Shown: in pieces, positions 22,101-37,100 of the stretch | Layout of the letters: the number at the start of each line of letters is the position of its first letter | Numbering within the stretch: position 1 is the stretch's first letter | Source: Tetranychus cinnabarinus | Taxonomy: Eukaryota; Arthropoda; Arachnida; Trombidiformes; Tetranychidae | Direction: 5' to 3' | DNA length: 64,000 nt | NCBI GenBank assembly: GCA_022266195.1 | Contig: WHVY01000008.1 | Span: 1,178,001-1,242,000 of the forward strand | Translations under genes and position numbers: made by a program | The notes under the pieces: generated by a model | The model's database searches: none | Seen by the model: the letters and a program-made list of their open reading frames with translations, nothing else | Told to the model about the DNA's origin: nothing

Positions 22101-25100
22101 TCCAATTCGTTCTAACAATATGTCACCGATCTTTAAAAAGTAAACAACAATGAAAAAAAAAGATTGTAAAGAAAATGATTTGATTTCGACTATAATTTTG
22201 ATTCTATACCGTTAATCCAAAATGTCCGATATCGCGACCATGCATATGGTTTAATCCTTCTAAAATTTGACGGATATAATTGGCTACTTCTTTCTCTGTT
22301 AAGGAACCTCTTCCAACAATTGCTTCAAGAAGTTCACCTCCTCCACATAAATCAGTGATTAAAGCTAAAGTTTCTTTGTGATCAAAAGCGTCCCAGAGAC
22401 GAATTAATCTGGGATGGAAAAATTGATTCATCATATCCAATTCTCGATCCATGAAAGGTCTCACATCCTCTTTACCATGCATCATTTTGATGGCATAATT
22501 GTTACCACTGGCTCTTTCAACTGCATGATAAGTAACTCCTTGAGTTCCCCGACCAAGTTCATCACCGAGATCATAATAATCTTCCAGTGCTTTCTTTCGA
22601 GGCCGAATGACTCTTGGTATATAATTGGCCCAATTGAATATGATTTCATCGTCTGTTTTGTAAAAAAAAATGATTAGTTAATCCCAAGCTGAGTGAAATG
22701 TAATATAAGTTTACGTTTACCTTCAATCGCTAAATTAGCTGAACATGATGCCGAGCCAACAATGTTGGTGGCCGTTACTGAATACAGACCAGCATCTCGT
22801 GAAATGGCAGAACTTATGAACATAGTTGATTTATTTTCAGAATCTTCCCATAGAATTTTCGTTCGGTCAGAATCAGAAATTGGTAACCAATCTTTGAACC
22901 ACTTAAGTGTTGGCATAGGTAATCCTGTAACTTTGCATTCCAATCTAATTGATTTATATGCCATTCCTGTTGTCTCTTTAAGCCTCAAAGTGAATGACGG
23001 TGGCTCTACAAGAATCAGCAATTAAAAAATTAATTAAAGGAAATTTTTTGAAATTGAAGTCGTAATAAGGTAAAAGCAAACTTTACCTGCTTCTAATAAT
23101 TTAATTTTCTTCCAAGCATCACCATGTTCATTCTTTGCGTGACAAGAATAAGTACCAACTGCTCTTTCTGTCATTCGATTAATGAATAAACAAACCTTTC
23201 CATTCCGATCTTTCATAACATCATAATTACCCGAACCAATTTGAATCTTTTTACAAAAAAAAGAAATGTTAATAAACAGTTTCAAAAAGTGGTAATGAAC
23301 ACTTACCTCAATATCATTAAAGAACCACTTTATTTCAGGTTCTGGGTAACCATAAACCCAAAATTCAATGGTAACTGGACGACCACGAATACCATACATT
23401 TCTTCATCCTCTTTTCTCAACCAACGAGGAGGACAAGCTAATAGAGAATGATAAAAATTGCAACAATTGAAAATTTCCTATTAGGTTTTTTGGGTTCACT
23501 TGATTGAATGTACAAAAACTTTGAGATTTAACCAGTGACATACCAGTTTTATCCATTGGTGGCCTTTCAATCTCGTAATCTTTGGGTTTAGCATCATGAG
23601 GAGTCAATAATTTGCTTCTGAAAGCAGTAAGAACTGGAGATGGATCAGAGATTCCATGTTTATTTTCAACTCGTACTCGGAAACTATAATCTTGACCAGG
23701 TTCCAAACATGGTATATCGCAGCGGTTATCACGCATTCCAGTTCGATAAGGCTTCCAATCAGAGTCATTGTAAGGATGTTTACACCAATCAAGAGTATAT
23801 GTAACTGGAATTCCTGAATAAGAAGGAATAGCTGGTTTCCATCCAAGTGATATTCCAGTATCCCACATTCTAAGAATTCTTGGCTTGTCTAGTAATGCTG
23901 ATGGAAGTCCGCTTCGTTTACTTAACTCTTTACCAACATCCATGCTACGACGACGATACTTTTTATCCATGTCTAGAAAAAAATAACGAAAAGCTCAATT
24001 TAATTAAGATCTCAGTCTAAAAAATTATTGATTACCATAAAAGACTTAGAATATAATGAATTGATAATAGAAATGAGAATCGCAAACTTACTATCAAGCG
24101 AAAGTTTAGCTGAAGAAGAGTCATTGCCGTGAGAATTAGAGATAAACAATTTGTACTCTCCAACATCACTGGGCTCAATATTTCTAATTGTTAGTCTAAC
24201 AATTCCATTTGATTCAACGTCAATTAAATGTCGAGAAGTGGGTTCAAAATCAATTCCATCCTTGAACCTGTAATGAATTATCGAACATTAGTAACAAAAA
24301 ATTTACAAAACAAGACATGAAAAATTAGATTATTTCTTCAACTCACCATTTAAGTTCTGGCTTAGGATTACCCACAATACATGCTGTGAATTTGGCACTT
24401 TGTCCTTCAACGCATTCATAATCATTGAATCGCTTGATAAATGCTGCTGGTTCTTCTTTAGACGATCGATCACTGAAAAAAACATTGATGATAAATTTAA
24501 AATACAAATGTGATAATTAAAAAGGATAGAAATTGAAAAACTCCTTTTTACCTAATTTTAATTGAGCAGCGAGTGGTATCAGAACCCAAAAGATTATTTG
24601 CTCGGCATTCAATAACACCAGCGTCACTTGCTGATGGATTGTTTATAGTTAAATTTAATAGTCCTGAATCTCTTTTCATTTGATATTTCAATCCAGGCTC
24701 AATTAGGTTACCATTGAGATACCATGAAATATCAGGTTCGGGATTGCCAGTAACCCGACAACTAAGAGATATTGGTGATTTTGTACCAAATGTTGAATCA
24801 GATAGTTTCTGAGTAAACTTGGGCGGACCTCGAGATTTAACTATCCCTTGGCTTTTAGAGGAAACTTGTCCTAAACGGTTGATTATTTTAACTTCATATT
24901 CACCTTGATCAAGTGGACCACAATTTCTTATTTCCAGACCAACATGTTTACCATCAAAGTAGGGAACAACATTAGACCCTGAGATTAATGGTTCACCATT
25001 ACGGAACCATTTTATTTCAGTAATTGGATTACCGTCAACAATGGCTTCAAATTTCATTGATTTGCCCTCATCAGCTTCACAATCGGACAAGCTTTTAATT

Positions 25101-28100
25101 AAACGAGGCATTGATTCAGCTTCATCACTTTTCTTAATTGGACTCACATCTACATCACCTTCCGTTTTATTTGAGCCAAGAGGATTGGTCGCAGAACACG
25201 AATAGTGTCCTTTATCACTGGGTAATGTTTTAGCAATTATCAGAGATGAAACACCATCGGGTTCATTGATTATTCGAAGACGATCACCGTCTGGAATAAT
25301 AGATTTTCCATCTTTATACCAAGTTAATTCAGGTTTGGGTTCACCCTCGGTTTTCACTTCTAATTTAATCGGAAATCCGTCAACGGCTTCAATACTTCCA
25401 TCCAATGGTTTAACAAATCGTGGAGATTCTGGTTGATAGAAGAATTAAAAAAATTTGAGTGAAAAAATGGATAGAGATCTATAATCTATGAAGTACTTAC
25501 GGTTAACTTTGATGGGTGCTGAAGTTTTATCTTCTCCTTGATTATTTCCAGCGACAACTGAATAATTTCCAGCATCTTCAGGTTTAACATCATCAATAAT
25601 CAAACTCTTTGTATTGGGAGGTTTCTCCACAAAATGATGTCTTCCATCTGGTTCGATTTCTTGACCATCCTTTAACCATTTTACTTCTGGCGTTGGTTCA
25701 CCAGAAACAGCTACTGAAATTGTTGCTGGTTCACCAGATTTTAGAGTAGTTGGCTTAAGAGGCTCATCAAATGATGGTTTAGAAAGAGAACGAGATAAAC
25801 GACGAACGGTTACTGGGGCACTTGATCTTACTCGACCTTCATCATTGGCAGCAGCAACAGTATATTTACCCTCGTCATCAGGTGAGGCTTTATTGATTGC
25901 TAGAGTGACTGTTCCGTCAGGATTTTGTGTAAGAGATATTCGGGAATCGGGTTTTATCTCTTCCCCATCTTTCAACCATTTAACACTTGGTGCTGGATGT
26001 CCATCTACCTTTGCGTTCAAAATTAGAGGTTGACCTTCGACTATTTCGACAGGTATCAATTCACCGCTAAAGCTAGGCTTGCTTGATGGCTTTTCAACAG
26101 TTATTCGTGCTGAAGTTGTTGATTCTCCTGCACTGTTTGCGGCAACCGCCTTGTAATCACCAGAATCATCTAAAGTACAGTGATCAATCATCAACCCAAT
26201 AGTTCCATCAGGTTCACTGATGAAACCGTAATGTGGACTAGGAGAAATGGGTTCCTCATCTTTAAACCATGTAATTTCTGGTTTAGGACTTCCACTGACT
26301 TTGGCTTCCATTTTAAGAGGTGATCCTTCTTTGGTTCGAGCATCATGAAGATCTTCAATGAATTTAGGTTCAGTGTCTGGTTTTTTAATTTCTGTGGCTA
26401 AATAAGAAAAAAATCCAATTTTAAATAAAATTAAACAAAATAAAGCAAAGAAATTACAGAAAAATTTTCAATTTTGATGATGATTTCAAAATAATGGCAA
26501 TTCAAATAGATTACTTACGAGTGACTGCGACTTTACTTTGAGAATTGATTTCATTTGGTCCTTCACCGGCAACTAATTGATAAACTCCACTGTCTTCAGG
26601 ACGAGCATCATTAATAGTTAATGTTACAGTTCCATCAGGAAGTACTTTAGTTTGGAATCTTCCATCAGAGGGAATTTCTTTGCCATCTTTTAACCATTTG
26701 ATTGGTTGACTTTCAGGTTTACCAGACAACTTGGCTTCTAATTTCAATGTTTCACCTTCCTTTGCATTTAAATTGTCAGGCAATCCTTTGACTAGATTCA
26801 CTTTATCAATGGTCACCTTTGCGGATGAGCTTGCTTCACCCGCCTTATTTTCAGCTTTACATGTATATGTACCTTCATCAGCATTTTTTAGGCCTTTGAG
26901 AGACAATTTATTTAAGGTACCAATTTGAGCAACAAATGCTTCAGCTGATTCAATCAACTCAGAACCATTTTTCAACCATGAAACAACAGGATGTGGAAAT
27001 CCCGTAACTTCAGCTTCCAATGTTATCTCTGATCCAAGTGAGCCAGAACAATCTGACAACTTTTTGATAAACTTTGGAGGTTCTGCAATGATAGTCAACT
27101 TGACGTCTGCTTCACTTGAACCAGCGCTATTTTTAGCCTTAACTATGTAGGTGCCTTGAGTTGTTTCAGAAGCCTTCTTGACAACGATACTGTATTTTGT
27201 ATCAGAATCAGTAACAATTTCAAATTCATCATTTGAACTTAATTGTTTATTATCTTTAAACCAAGTTACTTCTGGCTTAGGACTACCAGTAATGGTACAG
27301 GATAAAGTTGCACTTGATCCACGGTCAACTTCGATGTCTTTTAATCCAGCGATTTTGGGCTTTTCAACAGCAACTTTGACAGCTAACGAAGCTTGATCTT
27401 GAGCTTCACCAGAATCATTAACAGCAGAAACAGAATAAACTGCTTGATCACCTAACTGGGCATCTTTAATTGTGAGAGTATAAGTGTTATCATCTAACTC
27501 TTTAGATATTATTCGTTCGGATTTTGAAATTTCTTTCTCATTAATTAACCAAGTAATTTTAGGTTTTGGTGAGCCGACAACTTTAACTGTGAATGTAACA
27601 TCGCATCCAGCGTCAACTGTGGCATCAGCTAACGGTTTAATGAACTTAGGAGCTTCTCTGGTTTCTCCAATAACAGTTAGATGACCAGTTCCAGAGTCAA
27701 CTCGACCAAAAGCGTTTCTGGCGACAGCTTTGTAGTCTCCAGCATCATCCATTTTAACTGGTTTCAACGGCAATTTATAAGTGATACCATCAGCTTCAGG
27801 AGTAGCTTCACACATTTTCAAACCATCTTTATACCATTCAACTTTATCTGCGCCAGTTACTTGAACTTCAAGGATTAAGTCACTTCCAACCGAAGCTGAA
27901 GCATCACTCAATCCTTTAGTAAATTGAGGCGGACTTAAAATTGTAATCCGTGCTGATGTTGAGTCTTGGCCAACTTTATTTACAGCTGTACATTTGTAGA
28001 CACCTTCATCGACTGATTGAGCTGAATCAATGACCAAACTGTAAGCATCGTCAATTTTACCGAGAACTACTTTGTCAGAGATTTTGGTAACTTCTTGGTC

Positions 28101-31100
28101 ATCCTTGAACCATGTCAATTTGGGCTCAGGAACACCATCAACTTTCACTGTCAAAGTTAATTTGTCATTAACATCGATATCTTTATCTCGTAATTTCTTT
28201 AAAAATTTGGGTTCCCTTAAAATGGTGAAAGAAGCACTCGTTTCATCATAACCATAAGGATTTTCAACAGTCAATTTGTAGCGTCCTTCTATAGATTCGT
28301 CAGGTCTTTTAATAATAAGCCGGTATGTTCCAACAGGTTCATCGGAAACTATTTTAAATCTACGATCAGATTCAGTTATCTCGATATCGTCAAGGTACCA
28401 TCGAATAGATGTTACTTTTGTTTTATCTGGTTCATTGATAGAAGCTTTAAAGGTAACGTCAAGGTCGGTCTCCAAAGCCTCTAAATCCTTCAGTTTCTGT
28501 CCAAAACTGGGTTTCTGTGTAGATTTAGTATCGTCTTTTTTAACATCCACGATACCACTGCTTCGAACTTCACCTTCACTATTAGTAGCAATTATAGTGT
28601 ATTTACCAGCAGTTTCGAGAGAAGCTTCTTTTATCCTCAAAATATAGACACCCTCTTCTTCTTCAATGATCTCAGTTCTTTTGGAAGATCGACTAATCTC
28701 TTCTTCTTCGAAAAGCCAACGAACTTTAGGCCTTGGACTGCCACTTATTTTTACTTTCAGATCAATATTAGTGTCTCCTTCTTTACACTCAACATCCTCT
28801 AATCTTTTATCAAAGGTTGGCTTTTTAACGATAGTGAGTGAACCCTCACTCGTCTCTTGTCCATATTGATTACTAGCAACACAGCGATAAACGCCAGAAT
28901 CTTCAAGTGTTGCTTGTCTAATTTTGAAACGATAAACTTCACTCTCTTTTTCAATCGAAATTTGACGATCCAATTTTTTACCATCTTTCAATAGCGTAAC
29001 CTCTGGTTCTGGATTACCGAGTATCTTAGCCTTAAATTCAATTGTATCTCCCTCTTTCGCCTCAGTATCTTTCAAACCGAGTTGAAATTTAGGTGGTGCT
29101 GGAAAAAAAGAAAAGAAAAGTGATGATTGAGTCGATTAGAGAACGGAATTTAAAACAGAAATAAATGAATTAAACTCACAATTAACTGTTACAACCGATT
29201 GTGTTGTTTGTTGGCCACAAGAATTGGAGACAACGCAAGTATAATTACCAGCATCTTCAAGTTTTACTGGGGTAATAACCAAAGAGTGTGATTCTTCTTG
29301 ATCAATCATTTTAATTCGATCATCAGCTTTAATTGGTTGACCATCTTTTAGCCATTTAGCAACAGGAGCTGGAGTACCTTCAACAACAACATCAAGTTTC
29401 ATTGGTACATCAGCCATGACAGCTTGATCTTTTAGTTCCCGTTTAACCTTTGGAGCACTGTTGACTGTTAATAATCCTTGTGTTTCAACTTCACCAAGAT
29501 CATTGGATGCTTTAAGACGGTATTTAGAGGCATCATCACGCCTTACTCCTTTAATAACTAAGGTATAACTTTCTTCATCTTCATACAAAAATTTGTACCT
29601 TTCATCAATTTTAATTTCAACATCATCTTTCATCCAGGTAATTTTTGGCTTAGGATAGCCAGTAATTTTGGCTTCCAACATGGCAGATGCTCCTTCGTTT
29701 ACTTCAACATCAGATAAAGGAACTTTTATCGCCGGTTTTTCTGGTTCACGAAGCAACTTACGCACTTCACCTTGAACAGAAAGTTCAGCAGAGCACGAAA
29801 TTTTACCACTCGAAGTACTAGCAACACAAGTGTATAATCCAGCATCATCAGGTGTAACATGTTGAAAGATAAGGGCAATTGTGTCTTCTTCGTCATCAAA
29901 TGTACATTGAAACCTTTCACTAGCCTCAAACTCTTGGCCATCTTTAAACCAACGGAAAGCCGGTGTTCTAGGTCGCGAGTCAGCTCGAGAAACATCACTT
30001 TCTGGTTCAGCCAGGGAATGATCATCTTCCAATCCTTTGAAAACGTCTTTGTGTTCTAGATGAAGAAAGAAATTCAAAATTAGTCGATAAAAATTATATG
30101 CGAAAAACAGTAAAACAAAATCAAAATTTTAGGAAATGTTCAGTTAATTCAGATAAAGAACCTTTAAGTTCAAGGTTACACTTTGATGGAAACGATTAGA
30201 ACCAGAATGATAATACAAAAACAATTTGATATTATTTCTAGTAGTGAAGATAATGATAAACTTAATAATTAAACAGACAGGTAACAGAATTAGGCAATTA
30301 TTAAGGAAAGTTAATTGTTATTAACAAGGTTAATTGTTTCCTAATAAAGTACCTACTTGAAATGGTAACTCTTCCACTGGTCGAGTCTTCACCAAGGCTA
30401 TTGATGGCAAATGCTTTATACAAACCAGCGTCTTCAGGCTTAACGTGGTCGATAAACAATTCAAAAACTTCTTTGTTTTCATAAATTATTCTGACACGAT
30501 CATTTGTTTCAAGAGGTTTGTCATCTTTAAAACTAACATTTTAATAGTAATAATCGATGATTGGCGAAGTAAACGAATGAAAATATGAATTGAAAATAGA
30601 AAGAAACAGAAGAGAAAAAGCAATGTAAATTGATAAAATGGACTAAATGGGTTATTAAGACAATTGTTATTAGCTAATGTTAAAGGATCTAAATTGTTAA
30701 AAGAGAGTCTAAATTATGATTTGATTAAATTAGTTATTTATAATCTATGTTTTAGTGAGGAAATAAAAACTAATGGTAAAGACTGATGTCTATTGTTATT
30801 GAGATAGTTTTGTTTAGTAATCTACTAATTCTGATTGCCTTACAATGTAACCTGTGGAAGAGGCATTCCTCGAACAATCATCTCAAATCGAACTGTCGTT
30901 CCTTCTAATAACTCGGTGTCCGCGAGTTTAACCTTGAACTTCGGTGGGTGGGGTAAAACTGAGCCTCCAGGAGTAGTTGGCCTAGAGTCTGGTTTCAATG
31001 GATCTAAGATCAACATCAGAAAATTGAAACATGAAATGAAATGTATGAAACAAAAGTCCAGTAAAAATTTGGTTTTGGTTAAACCAAAAAATGAATAAGG

Positions 31101-34100
31101 AAAATAAATGTATTATTTTCCATCTAATTGCTACAATTTAAACTATCAGTTGGTAGTATAAATATTGTATCGTTTACCAATGCTAACCTTGTTTAACATT
31201 TAAAGCAGCACTTGATGACGTTTTACCCTTTTCATTGGAAGCAATGACAGTGTAAAGACCAGAATCTTCATTGGTAACTCCATCAATGGTTAAAATAAAC
31301 TTATCACTGTAGGCTATACTCTGAACATTTTCCGATTCTTTTAATCTTGCATTATCTTTTAACCAGGTAACATTCAATGGTAAAGCCGATTTAACTTGAC
31401 ATTCGAGAACAGCCTTCTCTCCAACTAATGGTCATCACAAATGGTTATCATAGCGTCATCATTGAATCAAGCAGGTAGAGATAATATGTGTATAAGCAAT
31501 TGAATTTGAAGTCGAGACAGCATGAAAATATCACAATAACAGCCAATATAATTAAACAAGCAAATGATAAAAAAGATAAAGGTGAAACAATTTATGAACA
31601 TTTATTGAAACTTTGAAAGCAAAAAAAAATAAACTAACCGTTTTGGGTGACCGGCTTTAGAGGCTGTCGGAAGACTGGCTTGGCGTCTAAATCACAAGCT
31701 GAGAAATATAAAGAATCATCCTCTGAAGCAGAAGCAAACTCTACAATTGAAGAGATGAAGATAGCCATAGGAATTTGGGAGGAAAGAAGAGAGAAGAGAA
31801 TGGATAACGGAAAACCCAATTATGACCGCGATCTTACATATGATTTGCCTATTTGATTGATCAACTTGAGGTTTCGCATGGGAAATGAGATGAAATTATC
31901 ATGTCAACTTTAAAAAGGTTTGCACTTCATGATCCTTGTTAACTTTCAAGTCTTGATTGTTAAAAATCTGATAATTTGCTTCGCTGCTAAATGAATGTAG
32001 CACTGGATAATGGATTTGATCGATAGGAGCGATAATGAAAGCGGAATGATGTCTTAGCGCATATTTTTTTCCATTACTAAAACTGCGATAGTTAATAGCT
32101 ACTAGACTAGGCCTTAAGTACTCGAAGCCATTTGTTTTGCCAATTTCCAATTTTTATTGTTTCTTCTTAATTTGGTCATAATTTGGTTTTGTTATCCACT
32201 AGTTTAAGCCATGCACTGAAATATCATGCAATTGTTATCAGTTAATCTTACCGTTAAAGAGTTCATAAAATATTTCATCGTTAGTTATATTCAAGCAGGA
32301 GATTCACTTATCAGTTTAGTCTTTGGGTTAGTTGATAAACAAACATTAAACTGTACTTTGGGTTTATACCAACAGGTTCAAAAACGGCCATAAAAGAGGT
32401 TGCTGGATCGGTATCAGGTTCATTTACAAAATTTCTTGGGATTCAAAGATTTAAAATGGTTGATGAGGAGGATAATGTTTTTAAAAGGTTGTGAGAAGAG
32501 TACTATTAGAAATTAGTAATTTGGTTGCAAAAGTACTCTAAATGGGATTTTGTTTTGTAAGGTGAAAATGTTGAAGCTTCTATGTACCTTCAATATCGGT
32601 GATTGATCCTGATCGAAGGCTTTCCGTTATAACTGTATTACTTCCATCATTTGTGTGTAAATCTTCAGCTACGCCAAGTTTAGTGTCAATATCACTAGTT
32701 GCCACAGACTCACTTAATTGTCGAATGGTTGAAACTTCACTTGAGGGTTCTGGTGAGGTTGCGGTACCTTTGACTGAAATATCATCAACCTTAAGATCTT
32801 CAACATCAGTTACCTCTGTAATCTCAGGTTCTGGTATATCAGCTAACTCTTCAATAGCTAAACAGATAAAAATTAATGTTAATCCAACAATTTAAACAGC
32901 TAGATGAGAAACTTGTTAATAATTATCTAACGCACTTAATTTTCGAACATCTTGGATTTCTTGTTTCCACGATTTAATGATTTCTGGTGTTTTGGCTTGC
33001 AGTTTAAATGGAAATCCTTTGACTCCTGGGTCCTTATGTTGAACATTTAAGGTGAGATCATCAACATCTTCAAAGTTTATATCCTCCAACTAAGAAAAAA
33101 GGTAATTTTGTAAAATGAATTGATTAAATTGTAAAATGTTGATATAATTCAGTTCAAAATTTTTGTAAAATCTGGTACCTTTGTTATGCTTTTGACGATG
33201 TATCCTTGACGATCTTTGGCTAGATTAACGACATCAGTCACTATTAATTGACGAGTAAATAAGAATACGTATCTTTCAACTGGATCGGTAGTTTCACTTT
33301 GGATGACTTGAAACCAGTCCTGTTTACGTTGAATAGGATAAAAGTATAGACGATACACTGATTTACTCTGAATAGGTTTATAGAATGGGTTTTAGGTGTT
33401 TTAAAGGAGTTTAAATTAGGGATTTAATAGCATTGGTTATTGAATTATAACAAATTAATTGCTTTACAGGGAGGGATAAAGATAGGAATCAGGATTGAGG
33501 TGAATAAAAACCGGACTATTTGTAGATTGATACTCTTCAAGGATTGATTGCTTATCACAATTACGCCGAAATTAAATTGGAATTGGCATGATTATCGACA
33601 CAAATCATGATAAATCAAGGACAATTAAACTGTCAAATAACAACAATGGTAAGAAAAAAAGAGTGCAAAACCAAACAGACTATGATTAACGAATGTCACA
33701 CGATGGAAAAAAGAAAATCTAACACAAATCTTAAATTTCAGGAAAGGGTGAGAATGAATTTAAGGATAATATTAAAAGAGGTTTAAGTTCAAAACCAGAC
33801 GAAAAGTTAGAGACAAACTGAACAATGAAAATTTGATGCCATTTCAATTGTAGTCCGACGTAATTGTAATGTGTTGGTGAGTCTGCGAATAAGCAATTTT
33901 TAAGCGAAAACTGCGTTAATGGATTATATTGGTTGAAGATTGATTGTGTTGGAATAATCTAAAGAAGCTATTTTAATAGCTGAATCGGATATCAGCGCAT
34001 TGCTAGCTTTTGGCGAGAATAAAATGTGTAAATTGTCCTACAAATAGTCCGATTAGGAGAATAAGGTGAAATTGTAACTTAATTTTGCTCGCAATACATG

Positions 34101-37100
34101 TTTCAGGAGACGACCAGATTTATGAAGATTGCCTTTGTAACCAATCATATTGTTGATAAATTGGAGATCAGTTCCTCGTTGAGGTATAACTTGCATTAAT
34201 TCAAGAGCTTTACAGAGATCACCACTGTCTTCACCTAATCTACTTGAATATTTAATCAATTCCTAAAAAGACAGAGAAAAATTAAATCAAAATGCAATCC
34301 AAGACCAGTGATTTTAAATTACCTTAAGTAATAATTGGTAGTCATTTATCCGCTGGACTGGTAATTTAAGATGATCGGCCAGACGTTTATCATCCTTAAT
34401 TTTGCTGCTATAGTTCTGTAATGGTTGAATTGGTTAGATTAAAATAATTAATTGTTATTTGTGAAGACAAGCAAACACTTTACGTACATCAAAATAATCT
34501 TTAAGAGGACCAGATTCTAGTAAAGTTTGAGCAGTGTTCAAATCTTGACAGTAGCGAACGTGTTGGTCAAAATCTCTTTCCAATCGAAGGAAAGTGTTGC
34601 CCACTTTAGATGGATCTTCAGCGGCATAGTATTGAATTCCCTTCATGAGAACATCATTATGAAAATCAGCAATTTCCTTGAAACAACCAAATAGTTGACT
34701 TTTTTGATCTCTCAATTCCTTCGGCATAATCGAACTGTCCATGTGTTTAAGATAGGTATTTGCAATGAATTGCATATCACGGTTGAAATCTTCTTCAGTC
34801 TCGACTAATTCCTTCAACACATTCCTTAAATTTCAGAGAAGAGAGATGAAAAGGGTTGAAAATAAGTCAATATTTTAAAATAGAAACAAGGTCATTAACA
34901 AAAAAAGACGATAATGAAGAGGAGGAAGTTAGTTAGAATTAAAATAGAATTAAATTTGAATTAGTTTATAAATTATATTATTAATAGAATCAAATATTTT
35001 TAGTGGTTGAAGCTAAATATTATGAATATTAAAGCAACTAGAATGTCAAGAAAATTTGAATAAACATTGTCAATCATTACTTTCTTTTCCTTTTGGCTTC
35101 TTCAATTTTAGGATCAACTTCTTCCAAAGGTTCATCGTCAATAACGGGTTGACTTGGATCATACGGAGTTTTTTGTTCCAAATAACAAGAAGGAACAAAC
35201 CCTTCTTCAGAAATACGATTCTGTTTACATGGTTTTGTTTGGACTTTCCATCTAGAAGAAAATAAGAAAACATAAATTAGTTTTATATGTAAAATGGTCC
35301 ACAATGAAATAAAAAAAAGATCATCAATAAACTGAGAGTTTCAATCAAATGAAAATACATATTAAATGCTCCAACAATCTCTATTCTGATTTTTCTCATT
35401 GACATTTAAGTTTTTCTGCTATTTAAATTTTCAAAAGATGATGGATTCAACAATAATCCTACAAAGAATGTAACAAAATGAAGGTGGATAATCCGTTGGT
35501 CTGAGGTTTGAAAAATGGATTTAAAATTGCGTTAAATATAAGAAATGCGCATGATATTTCTTTGTAAATATCATGGAAAAACAGCCGATTGGTCCGTTCG
35601 TGTTTAAGCTCGTTAAAGTATTGATTGCAGGGTCCAAGTCGGTTAATTTATTGTATGAGTCCAGGAATTGGTTGAATTTCGCAATTACTTTGAAATAACA
35701 AATTTTATCGCTTTCCATTTAGGGTCAAGTTTTGAGAAAAATAAAAGACCTTTAAGAAAAAAAGAGACTTAGGGTCAATTCGATCCATGTTGGTCTTGTC
35801 CAGCAAGTTTGAAACCATTAAAGCCGGGAGAGTTTTAGCCTGAGGCTTAACATAATAAGATTATGTGGTTCATTCCTATGGGTCCAGGTTGAAGTTTAAA
35901 AGCTTTGTCCATCGTCAGCCACATCTCATTCATGACCAACTCCTAGTGAAGTAAAGTTCAAATCTTTCATAGTGCCATTATATCTCAATTTTTCTTCCAT
36001 GATGAAAGTCTCAGTCTCAATTTTCGTGCTTTGTGTCCTACTTTCTGGATCCCAGGCTTCACTAATGGATACATTGATGACCCCAGTAACTTGGATAATG
36101 AAAGGTAAGAAATATTAAAATTGCTTATTAACTTCAATTGGAAAATATTAACGAGTCTTCAATTTTGAATTTTAGGACCTTCTACAACATTGGCATGGTT
36201 AAGGTCTGGTTCTTCTAGAAATAATGGAACATCTGAACTAGTGTCATCATTATCTGATCCTCTACCATTAATTGATTCGGATATTCCAGTATTTGACAAT
36301 GAAACAAATGCTTTCAACGATACGGATGAAATTCGCCTTAATCCTTCAGAAATCGATCCATTGGATAACTTTCATAACGCCAGTGCTTTACCAGACGAAG
36401 ATATTGTAGACCACAATGTTGAATTAAGGAATTTATCTTCCACTGTTGATGATGAAGTGACGCTCGCTAATGATTCACCAGCAGAAATCACAACTATGTC
36501 ATCAATCCCCACAACTTTGAGGACCATTAAACTGATTACTAACACTTGGTATCCAAGTACGCAGCCAATTACTACCTTGAAACCAGAAACACTTGATGAT
36601 GAAATTAGGGAAATAACAATAGATCCTCAAGTCACAACCATGAAATCCGAGGAAACAACACTGGCTGTTGAATCAGTGAATACGGTCCGCCAACCAAGAA
36701 AACCACGAGTTCATGAAAACAAGACAGAATCTATTGAATCAAGTAGCACAATCGGATCCATTCCAGAGATGCCAACCCAGAGAGTAACCAAAGCACCAAA
36801 AATAGTGGAAAAAACCACCCAATTGCCAACTACTACCCAAGTACCAACTACAACTCAAAAACCAGCTCCAACACCTCCTGCCTCACTACTCGAAGCTTTG
36901 GCCAATCTGACGGCAAGTCACGGCGATTTTAGGAAAGCTCGTCAAGATTATGATTACATGCCACAACCCGTTTACATTCCAGAAATACACGGAAATGAGA
37001 GAGAAATCGAGGAACCACAATTCGAGTTTCATTCTGAACTTGCCAAAGCTCTCGGAGTTCACCATAACGTGAAAAAAACATCGCCAGGAAAAGTGAACAA

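Noticed and set aside
35521..35718. 65-codon minus-strand frame in the unc-89 intron next to the nested gene
   Set aside because: No fitting donor/acceptor phase with the SH3 exons, which splice directly to each other in frame.
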